Of a stretch of DNA of 64,000 nucleotides, positions 33,033 through 62,206 are shown in pieces. The stretch lies in the NCBI RefSeq assembly GCF_029168945.1, contig NC_083607.1, positions 32,721,257 through 32,785,256 of the forward strand, written 5' to 3'. The translations under genes and the position numbers were made by a program. The notes beneath the pieces were generated by a model. It was not told where the DNA came from. It did no database searches and saw only the letters and a program-made list of their open reading frames with translations. Every line of letters starts with the position of its first letter. Position 1 is the stretch's first letter. This stretch comes from Cannabis sativa. Its lineage: Eukaryota; Streptophyta; Magnoliopsida; Rosales; Cannabaceae.

Positions 33033-33715
33033 ATGGGAAAAGTTCCTTATGCTTCTGCAGTTGGGAGTCTAATGTATGCAATGTTATGCAATAGACCTGA
33101 CATCTGTTATGCAGGAGGAATCGTGAGCAGGTATCAGACAAATCCAGGTCAGGAACATTGGAGTGATATTAAGCATATCCTAAAATACTTGAAGAGTGCA
33201 AGAAAATTTGTGTTAGTCTACAAGGGTGGTGCTTTAAATCCCGTAGGCTATACCGATTTAGATTTCCAGGCATGTCTTGATGACACGAAATCTACATCTG
33301 GGATGGTGTTTACTCTTGGGGGTGGAGCAGTGGTTTGGAGAAATGCTAAACAAACTGTGATTTCAGACTCTACCATGGAGGCAGAATACATAGCTGCTGC
33401 AGAGGCTGCCAAAGAACTTGTCTGGTTGAGAAAGATCTTCACAGGTCTCGGTGTCGTCCCTGGAATGGAAAAACCATTGGTTTTGCTTTATGATAACACT
33501 GGAGCCATAGCCAACAGTAAGGAGCCTCAAACCACAAGAGGAGCAAGCATATAGAAAGAAAATATCACATCATCAGAGAATATGTGGCAAGAGGGGATGT
33601 ACTGGTGGAGAAAGTGGACACAGAGGATAACCTATCTGATACATTCACCAAAGTCTTGGCAGGAACTGCATTCGAAAAGCACCGTAAGAATTTAAGATTG
33701 ATTGATATGTACTGA
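33033..33715 (+). pseudogene. RNase H and C-terminus of the copia element
   Basis: YTDLDFQACLDDTKSTSG, TMEAEYIAAAEAAKE and LLYDNTGAIANSKEP give the Asp, Glu and Asp of RNase H. A frameshift near 33530-33545 moves the rest (KHIERKYHIIREYV) to another frame, which stops at TGA 33713-33715, just before the polypurine tract GCAAGTGGGAGTT and the 3' LTR. Confidence 0.9.
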
Positions 33716-33744
33716 TTAGTTTTATATTAGTGCAAGTGGGAGTT

Positions 33745-35621
33745 TGTTGGGTTTTATGCCCTAAATAAAACTCCATTTCAATGTAATCTCTATTATTCAA
33801 TATCAATAAAGAAACAGAAGTATTTTTCATTCATTTGTGTGTTATTTGGTTCATGTTATCAATTACTTGTCGATTTGATTTATAAATTCATCCAAACCCT
33901 TTTCACATTTATATTCTTGTTTATTGTGTCGTCAGCACAGTGGAAAGTAATCAAGATTATGTGATTAAAGATATATTCTTAGATTTATCAGAACACAGGG
34001 TTTAACTGATATGACAATCTACAACATAGTTTACTTGCATCTTGGATAAATGATATTTTCTTTCCAGAGCATTGGTCAAAGTAAAGCTTGGGTTGGATGC
34101 ATGGAGTATGCATCGGAAGGGACCGATATTGAACTTTGATTCAGATATATTAAACTTACCGTAATATCTATTCAATTCAATATCACCTAGTTGATCCTAG
34201 ATCAAATGATCTTAATCCTGATATGGTTAGGTTCAATCTCAGGAGTATTACACATGTTCTTTGATTTGTTAGTTAAGCCTACTTTTGGGTCAGGGTGATA
34301 CGTACATTTTGGGAACATGGTAGTGCAATTGAGTGGGAGCGTTAAACATAAAGATGGAATCTATAGCTTCTATCTGGCAAATAGAAAGTGAAATGATGAT
34401 TTCCTTCGAGCTTGGCTAAATAGAGATAAATAGTCGAGTACTCATTTCACTTCGCTGAAATATCATTTATACGGAGCTAAGTGTTTTAAGGATAAAATAC
34501 ATTGAAGGGTGTAACGGTAATTTAGTCCCTATACAATGTAGATCATCTATATAGAGGATTATTGATCAAATTAAGATTATAACAATGAATAATTAATAGC
34601 GTGTCTATATGGTGGAGCATATAGAGCGTTCTATATAACTGAGAGTGCAATTATGAGTTCTATGCGTGGATGCAACAAAGAATTAATAAGTCAGTGAATT
34701 TACTTGGTAAGTTATTGGTCTGATTATTGGAAGCTCGGATATATAGGCCCATGGTCCCCATACTAGTTAAGACAATACTACTTGTAAGACTCAGTTAATT
34801 GATTTTGATTAATCAATTATAATTCTAAAATTAGACTTTTTCTAGTTTGTGAATTTTAACTAAGCAAGGACAAAATTGTAAAGAAAGAGTTTCTAGGGTA
34901 CATTTGTTAATTAAGAGACTTTGATGAGTCTAATGAATAAATATATTAAATGCCAATATTATTTAATAATTAATTTTAGTTATTAAATAGTTGAAATTGG
35001 CATTTAAATGGTTGAATTTAAAAATTTGCGCTTTTGAAAAAAATGAGATGTAGAAATGATAAAACAACAAAATTGTAAAAGTGGGGCCCAATATCCAAAG
35101 CCTTGGCCGGCCACTTATGTAGGCATTTATCATTTATTTTTTCATTAGTTTAATGCCAAATAATTCTTACCTAACCCTAGGTGGCATACTATAAATAGGT
35201 AGTGATGGCTTCAGAAAAAAGATGATGCATCTTATTCCTTCAGAGAAAAACATGAGTGCCTTCTACCTAACCTAGCCGCCACCTCCCTTCTCTCTTCTTA
35301 ACTATTGAACCGAACCCCTTGAGTGATAGAGTAAGTGCCCACACACATCAAGTGGTACCTCAATCATAGCGTGGAAGATCGTGAAGAATCCAGATTCAAC
35401 AGAAGGACATTCGGGCTCAGATCTTGGTGATACTTTGCGACAGAAAGTATACAAGGGTTAGAGATCTGAGTGGAAGGAGACATATTATTCCGCTGCACCC
35501 AATGTAAGGTTTTCTAAACTTTATATGTGTTTAATTTATAATCGTTTTAGAAGTTCATATTTAGGATGTTAAACAACATACTTGTTAGTAAATCTAAGAT
35601 CTTGGTAAAATATTTCCAACA
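33745..35621 (+). repeat. 3' LTR of the copia element (1877 bp)
   Basis: TGTTGGGTTTTATG to TTTCCAACA, followed by the duplication CTAAT at 35622-35626. The polypurine tract GTGGGAGTT immediately precedes it. Confidence 0.93.
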
Positions 35622-35639
35622 CTAATCAACAGTGTTCAA

Positions 35640-37310
35640 AGTCCTGATTCAGCTACGAATGCTTGAAGAATAGATACACGTGCCTAAGAATGTCAAAATT
35701 GATGTTCGTCTGGTAGTTTCGAGCAAAATGGGCTTGGTTCCTGTCATCAAGTCAACTTCACACAAGTGTAAAATTAACTTAGGGTGCAAATGTTTACTCA
35801 TACACTTTCTCTAGTGGCGTCGACATCAATGTTTAACATGTGGCATGAAGGATAACGTCACGAAGTTGAGTAGACCCAAGTCATAGTAGTCAACTTGGTA
35901 GGGGATCCTAGCCCTGCGCCCAGGTTGACTCTGGGATCTCCGAGATGAAAGTTTGGGCTTCAATAGCTTGAATCAAACTCACTATCTTTTATTATTATGT
36001 ACCATAAAGACTTGGAACAACCTAACACAAAGTCTGGGAGCTAAAATTACACGAACTTGTAACTCGGAAGCCAACTTGGGCAGGGTTTCACCCAACGCCC
36101 AAGTTGACATCTTGAACTAGGGTTTCAGTTTTTGGAACCATCTTAGTGCAAAGTGGCCAAAACTTGCATTGTGACATCAACTAGACATACCGCAGACATG
36201 TTTGAGGCATCCGAATCAAATTCGAAGCAAGTTGGTTTTTGAGCACCCGGGGCCTCGGGGCACCGAGCACCCAGTGCCGAAGTTGAAATTTGTTAACTTG
36301 GGCGTCTTCCAAGTGTCAGATCAAAGATCCATTTTTTTCATTGAATCTATCTTCATCAAAAATGGGAAAACAAGTCCTTCTGGAGGAAAAACAACAAGCT
36401 CTGGGTAAAAAAATAGGGCCTAGCGCTTGTCAACCTGGGCCACAAAAAATGGAGTTTTCTTAGAATTCTTTTGAGCATCATCTCCGTCTTCAGAAAATAT
36501 TGAGAATCAGCTAGTTCTGGGGACCAAAAGGAACTTCTAAAGGGGCAGAAGAGGGACCCAGCGCGCAAGTTGACACTTGGGACTAGGCCTTGCGCCATTG
36601 TCAACTTGGGCTATTTCCAAATCAGTTTAGCAAAAAGTGCTCTGGACGTCTTCACCGTCATTAGAAATAACAAAGATTCAAGTAAACTCGGGGATAAAGC
36701 CACAAACTCGAGTCCCTGTAAAACAGGGCCCAACACCAAGGTTGACACTTAGGACTGGGCCCAACGCCCAGATTGGCAATTAACCTGGGATGCTCCCTTT
36801 AAGTGCTAGAATGCCAAATTCGATGCAACCATTGACTCTGGCATGGTCAAAAATGGGGGGAGAGACCATGTTCTCAAGTTTAGAAGCCTTGGAAGCCTTG
36901 AAAGTATCAAAATTAGGATCCCGAAGCTCAGGTTAGAAGGCCTCAACGCCCAGGTCAACATAAATCCTGGTTCACTAGATTCTGCTTGTTTGAATTCATT
37001 TGGTTTTTCACAAGTGCAATGATCCATGAAGTTAGATCAACCGAGTTAACAACTTATATTTTGGCACATCCAGAAGCCGGAAGTTTCGAGTCTCCGTTTT
37101 CGCAAAACAACAACATCTCCGAGAATGAGTGACTAGCTTTACCATAACATATAAAAGGACTAAGGGGTGTCAAACCATCACTTAGGCATCTCAAAGGACT
37201 CCCCTTGGACGTTTTCACAGTTATACCACCTCCAGTTTGACGTCAGGTGTCAACTAGGGCGCTGGAATGTCAACCTTGGCGCTGGATGTCAACTTGGGCG
37301 CTGGAACCTG
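35640..37310. repeat. Diverged tandem-like repeat region upstream of the dehydrogenase gene
   Basis: No gene is supported here. The motif TCAACTTGGGCG and its complement CGCCCAAGTTGA recur in pairs near 35901/35917, 36071/36095, 36277/36292, 36561/36599, 36735/36765 and 37252/37292, with a rough period of 170-180 bases. Part of it (35640-35935) is repeated at 46100-46390, some in direct and some in inverted orientation. Confidence 0.6.
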
Positions 37311-37760
37311 AACTGCCTTTAGTAAAACAACCATAACTCACTCAATTTTATTTCGATTGATGAGATTCAACTTGAGTTTTGAAGCTATTTAAGCCCTCTA
37401 TCAAGTCATGTCTCACACACCAGGAAAAATTATGAAGCTATCATCCTCAAAATTAACCCCCAAAAGAGTTACGAAAATAAGTTTTCAATATTTCGCAAAG
37501 GGACCTGTCAGACACCAAAAATTAACTATCTTTACCATAAGTTATTTTTCACTGTGAGATCATCATCAGCTGTGGAAAACACTTTATTTGTAATTTATCT
37601 CGTATTTTTGTGGGCCTCCTTCACCTATAAAAGGAGAGCTCCCTTAGGTTATTTTTGATATTCAGAAACTACCCATAAAGTCAGAGTTTTTTTTTCTAGA
37701 ATTCGAAGCTTCAGATTCTTAAACACTTGCTGTAGTGATCATCTCGTGAGAATAAAAACT
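37310..37760 (+). repeat. LTR-like segment with TATA box, related to 53690-54137
   Basis: The order of conserved pieces (ATAACTCACTCAAT, GATTCAACTTG, AGAGTTA, GATCATCATC, CCTATAAAAGGAGAGCTC) is the same in both segments at clear but low similarity. The TATA sequence is at 37624-37633. This looks like an old solo LTR; borders were not found. Confidence 0.5.
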
Positions 37761-37854
37761 TGAAGTAGATTGTACTTAGTTGGAGGAAATTTATTTTAGG
37801 TTTTTTAATTGTTTTTTTTTTTAAGAATAAGTTTCTACAAAACAATGTGGTGCA

Positions 37855-37862
37855 TATAAAAG
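37855..37862 (+). promoter_or_regulatory. Probable TATA box of the dehydrogenase gene
   Basis: GCATATAAAAGCAC lies 160 bases before the ATG at 38020, giving a leader of about 130 bases. A competing TATA box sits at 37624 inside the LTR-like segment. An upstream ATG at 37934, out of frame with 38020, would be in both transcripts. Confidence 0.5.
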
Positions 37863-38019
37863 CACTCAATTGAACCCCGGAACCAGCCTACCAACTACCC
37901 ATACCAACTACCCCTCTAAAAATAAGAAACAAAATGCTCACCAACCAAGCACGACTCCCGCCAACAACCAAGTTCCTTATTCTTCTCCGCTGGGTCACTC
38001 AGTTGTCTCGGCTTGTAAA

Positions 38020-57346
<19,327 letters not shown>

Positions 57347-57991
57347 AAGTATTTCTTCTTGGTTCAACAAAATTATAAATTGCAGAAATTGCAATGATGG
57401 AATATGTTCTTTGTAATGATCGAACCTGTTGTGAAATATGACCAATTTATGATAGCACATTTGGTTGAAGAAGACTAATGATTCTGACTTAAATATTTAT
57501 TTTTATGTTGTACCCTTATTCTTACCACCTTTTGCTTCCCTTCTCAATATATCCATTGGATTATGGTTGTTTGAGAGGCACCTCGTACTCACTCATGATG
57601 AATGGGCGAATTCAAGGTCAATATTAAGGGTGAGAAAGGTCTTAAAAAAAGAACCTATCTCCCTTTACTCTTTATCTTGATGATGGAGTATTTGACTCAC
57701 CTTATCCAACAAGCTCCTGGAAGAGGAAATTAAGCTGAGAAGGCCTAGAGGTTGCGTGATAACTCTTGAATAAAGAGTTATTTGTCATTTTTTTTTAGCT
57801 TAATTTGTGTGTATTTTATTTATATTTAGTTCTTTTCCTCCCATTTTGTGAAAATATATGTTATTTTGTATTTTTATATTCTTTTGGGTAATTTGGAGTT
57901 GTTAGTGAGAATTATTAAGTTATTGTGCTAAAATTAGATATACGCAAGTGCACGTAGCCACAAACAAGTAATATAATGATAAGTAAAAGAG
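57347..57991 (+). other. 3' flank of the dehydrogenase gene
   Basis: It contains the presumed 3' untranslated region. No gene follows. At 57761-57782 TAACTCTTGAATAAAGAGTTA forms a hairpin that contains AATAAA. The stretch ends with AAGAG before the next LTR. Confidence 0.5.
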
Positions 57992-60191
57992 TGTAAAGCC
58001 CGCTTAGTTAATTTGGAAATTATCAGTTGAATGTGATTAATTATGAAATTATTTATAGCTATTTAAATAATTTATTACTGTTATCTACGTATTCAGTAGC
58101 TTGCCTATTTTGTAATTCCGGTGCCCGGTATTTTGGAACTCGGCGTTTGGCTCAGTAGAAACCACAACTTAGTATGCTAGTAGTTTGGGGACGGGTTTTA
58201 GACATTGGGAATGTCGGGAATGGCCGGGAATTTAGAATTTCCCAAAAATACCCCTTTAGTATGGTTTTTGTGATTTTATGGTGGAGGGGCAAAATGGTCT
58301 TTTTGCCCCAATGACTTTTTGTCTTTTAGTGACTTTTTATTTGGAAAATAAATGTTTATTTTATGTGTTTATTTGGCTGAAGTAAAGTGGTATTTTTGGC
58401 TTAAAAATCTTATTTTCCTTTATTTCCACACTTAGTCAAATTAGAAAGGAAATTTCAAAACTCACACACTCAAAGCTCTCTCTCTTTTTCGGCTGGGTAT
58501 TGGGGATTCAAAGGCTGGGTTTTTCAAGCTTGATTCATCACATTTTAGAAACTCTTGATTGTGGTATGTATCTCTTACTTGTTCTTCTTAGTCTTCTTGG
58601 AATTTTTGATAAAAAAATGAGTTAATGCATGTTAATTTGAATGTTGTTGCTGCTGAGTTTGATTGTTGATTTCTGAGGTTAAATCTTGGTTTTTAGGTGT
58701 TAATTAAGCTACTTGTGGTGTATAATTCCTAGGTTGAGCATGCTAGAATTTTCTTATGCAAAAGTTTGGTTTTCAAAGTAAAAAATTGAGAAATTGGTGG
58801 CTGTAGTTGTTGCATGAACTAGGTTTTGTTTTCTGCTGTATTTCTATGCTTGATTATGTGATTCTAAGCTAGCTTGAGGCTTGTGAGTGAGCTTTAGCCA
58901 AGTTTGAGTTTTTACTCAAAGCTTGGAGCTCACATGGTGAATTTTGCTTCTGAGGTTTCTGGGTTAGTTTGTTGCCTTAGATTTGTTCTTTGGGGTGTTT
59001 AGAGCAGGTCTGGAAAGTTTGGAACCAATTGGGGTTGAATTGGTCGAGTTATGAAAATTTTGGTTGGCTGCGAGGAACCGGAATTCGGTTGTGCATCCGA
59101 ATTCGGATGAGGGTTCGAATTTTCCAAACCGAATTCGGTTGGGCAACCGGTCTACCGGTTGGGGAAAATTCAGGGACCCTAGTTTTCCTCGTTTTTTTGT
59201 TTTTAGGGGTATTGCCATGCTTTTTATCGATAGGGAAACTTTTAGTTCATAGTTTTAGTCCCCGGGAAGTGATTTAGCGTGTCACTTATAGCGTTGTGAT
59301 TTTTATTGTTTAGGAGCCGATGTCCGGGCTCGGCTTCGGTTCCAGTCAGGTTGACCGGCACACCTGAATTCGGAATCCAGGTAAGATTAGTATAACAGTA
59401 TGCATATGTAGATTACATGTTTAGCGTGCATGTAGGAAGCCTATTAGATTACATTAGTTGTATGTTGGCTTCGAACCATCCAACCCTGTCACGTCGGTAC
59501 AGGCTGGAGTACGACCAGCAGCCGGAGTATGACCGGTTTGACCGATCAGGCTGACACTTGGTTGGTGGTTCCGTACTATTGACGTATCCCGTCGGTACAG
59601 GCTGGAGTATGACCAGCAGCCGGAGTATGACCGGTTCGACCGATCAGGTTGTTACGTGTCAATAGTACCGTCCCTATGAACGTTCAGAACTCAGTACCAT
59701 GTTGGACATGGCAGTAGTGGCTCAGTACCATGTTGGACATGGCAGTAGCGGGACTCAATATCGTGTTGGACACGGCAGTTAGTATTATGTATGATATTTT
59801 TATGCTTTTCTTACTGAGTCTGTCGACTCACAGTTCTACGTTGATGTGTAGGTAAAGGCAAGGCTAGAGCTGATGGACCGTGAGCGAGCTTATGAAGGTT
59901 GTACATGTCGGGGCGGTTAGGCCTGGAGCGTACGATCATCGGGACAGCGAGGCTGATTTTTGTAACTGGTCGTTAGACGACTTTTATTTTATGTATCAAT
60001 TAAACAGTTAAACTTTTTGTAAATATTTTTATAATCGGGATCCCGAGTCTTTTGTAATATTGTCTTATAAGTTTAATTAAAAAGCAAAATTTTAATTAAT
60101 CACGTTTTTCCATAAACCTCGTTGATTAGCAACGAGCTGCACAGTATGTTTGAAAATCACGTAATACGCCTAAGTTAGTTAGGGTGTTACA
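57992..60191 (+). repeat. 5' LTR of the second Tekay element (2200 bp)
   Basis: It starts TGTAAAGCCCGC after AAGAG and ends TTACA before the primer site. It contains palindromes AACCGAATTCGGTT (59127-59140) and AACCGGTCTACCGGTT (59145-59160, one central mismatch), a 59-bp unit repeated at 59492-59550 and 59590-59648, and three copies of a 29-bp unit (59690-59718, 59721-59749, 59754-59782). Confidence 0.88.
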
Positions 60192-60194
60192 ATT

Positions 60195-60207
60195 TGGTAT
60201 CAGAGCC
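60195..60207 (+). other. Primer binding site of the second Tekay element
   Basis: TGGTATCAGAGCC, the complement of the initiator tRNA-Met 3' end, begins three bases after the LTR. The stretch from 60208 to 60472 is the non-coding leader. Confidence 0.93.
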
Positions 60208-60472
60208 GCCAGGTTGTCTTCCGAAGATCGTCACGACATGTACAATCATCATCAGCAGTTAGCTCGGTTCACGGTTCAGTAAGCCTCTATTGCTTTAGTA
60301 GTTTATTTTATTCAGTTATGGAAAAGAAAAGCTTGTTAGGAAGCATGTTAGTAGCCTGATAGTAGAATAGGCGCATGTTTCGTTTTTTATTTCCAAATTA
60401 AGCGGCATTAGTAAGCTCTCGATGATCGTGACCTGAAGTGCCAACTCGGGATTTTGAGGCGGTTCAGACTAG

Positions 60473-61560
60473 ATGGACGCCAGGCGAAATATTAGGAGTC
60501 AGGGCATCTCGGTCGGGTCAGATCAAGGTCGAGGAGCTCAGTTCCCCTCAAGTGTTTTGGGCCGAGGTAGAGGTCCGAGGGGCAGGGTTCGCGGTTGGAG
60601 TGATGTTAACTCGCCGCAGGCTGCCCAAGTCAATCAGGAAGCCCGGGGTGGGAAGTTACGGTTGCGGAAACGCAAACCCGGATAGAAGAGCAAGATCTCG
60701 AGATCTCGCAGGTTGAGACGGCGGGGTGCTCTTGCGGTTCCGGTGCCGTAGTTCCGGTGGCACCGCCCTCGCCGCCTGTGCCGAGATAGTGGTGGCGGCC
60801 AATAGATTGGAACCTTTGTACGAACGGTTCGGAAGCGTGCACCTCCGGTTTCCTGGGAGGTCCGGATGTAGTGAAAGCCGAGCAATGGCTGACGGTGATC
60901 ACCAAGATTCTGAACTTTATGGATGTCACCGGGAACGACAGAGTGGTGAGTGCCACTTTTCAGTTTTAAGAAGACGCTCTGGTCTGGTGGGACATGGTGT
61001 CTCAGATCCATGACGTCATCTCTATGACCTGGGAAAGGTTTTAGGAACTCTTCAGCGTTAAAATGTTATAACGAGGCGGTCAGAAGCGCCAAGAGGAAAG
61101 AGTTCGCCCACCTGACCCAGTGAGAGAATATGAGCATGACGGAATATATTACTCAGTTCAGCCGGTTGGCGAGGTTAGCCTCGGGATTTGCGCCAACCGA
61201 TTTCAGTAAGAAAGAAAATATCTCGATGGACTTAATGTGAAGATCAAGTATGACCTTATGATCACTACCGACAATAAGACCATCTAAGCTGAGATGGCGA
61301 AGAAAGCATGGTGAGCTGTGGGCGCATCTAGATGTATGTGGAATCAGTTAGGACTCCGGAATGTGGCGGGGCTCCTACCCCTTCTGCGTCAGGTTTCAGC
61401 AGGGGAGGTAGTGGTTCGGCCATGGACTGGAGGAGGAATCATCCACTGCATCAGGTGGCTCGAGGCAGAACAAGAGGTTCCGAGGGAACCAGAATCAAGG
61501 CGATCGTCAGGGTAGTGTTAAGACCCGTTATTCCTACTGGAGTGTCTTATTAGTAAGAGG
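60473..61560 (+). pseudogene. gag of the second Tekay element, heavily degraded
   Basis: It begins MDARRNIRSQGISVG at 60473. Recognisable gag pieces (VKAEQWL, ILNFMDVTGNDRVV, DALVWWDMVSQ) follow in changing frames, with many stops between 60683 and 61310. The zinc knuckle was not found; a deletion seems to join its first residues directly to protease sequence near 61590. Confidence 0.78.
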
Positions 61561-61578
61561 CATTCTCCGGGTGAGTGC

Positions 61579-62175
61579 TTGGGTCAAGGTTGTTTTTGTG
61601 TGGCTGCTAGAATCTCTAGTAAATTGGGTAGACCCTATGATAGATATGAATCAAGGTTTGGAACCCTGTTACCTGGCGGAGAATTGGTTATCTCCAATAG
61701 GTGGATTAGGTCTATGCCGATCAGGATAGATGGTAGAGAGTTAAGCGCTGATCTGATAGAGATGAGCTTAGTCGAATTTGATATTATTTTAGGAATGGAT
61801 TTCCTATCTAAATATTCGGCGAGCATTGACTGTAAGAGGAAGATGGTGGTCTTCCAACCGGAAAGTGAAGAACCGTTTGTATTTGTGGGTTCAGTTCAGG
61901 GATCTCGGATCCCGGTGATCTCGGCTATGTCAGCGAGAAAATTGTTGCACGGCGGGTGCTTAGGGTTTCTGGCCGTGGTGGTGGACACCACTCGGCCAGA
62001 CACCATTCGGCCAGAGAACATCAGAGTGGTTCGGGAATTTTTGGACGTTTTTCCCGAAGAACTTCTAGGGTTACCACCTCAGTGGGAGATTGATTTTGTG
62101 ATTGACTTGGCACTAGGGGTGGATCCGGTTTCTAAAGCCCCGTATAGGATGGCTCCAGCTGAACTTAAGGAATGA
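61579..62175 (+). pseudogene. Protease remnant and linker of the second Tekay element
   Basis: RISSKLGRPYD and FDIILGMDFLSKYSASIDCK are protease sequence, and the linker FPEELLGLPPQWEIDF leads to RT. The active-site block DSGATHS is absent: the frame enters directly after it, at CVAARISS. A TGA at 62173-62175 ends it in the region PAELKE. Confidence 0.85.
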
Positions 62176-62206
62176 AAGATTCAGCTCCAAAGGTTGCTTG
62201 ACATAG

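Larger units (their letters stand above)
12933..35621 (+). mobile_element. Ty1/copia element, hosting a nested Tat element
   Basis: Two direct LTRs of about 1877 bp (12933-14808 and 33745-35621) bound it, with the five-base duplication CTAAT at 12928-12932 and 35622-35626. Without the nested insertion the element is about 10.3 kb. The order gag, protease, integrase, RT, RNase H is that of copia elements. The RT/RNase H motifs point to the Tork/Angela side of the family, though the clade is not certain. At least three nonsense codons and frameshifts disable it. The LTRs differ by several percent by eye, so it is clearly older than the element nested in it. Confidence 0.92.
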
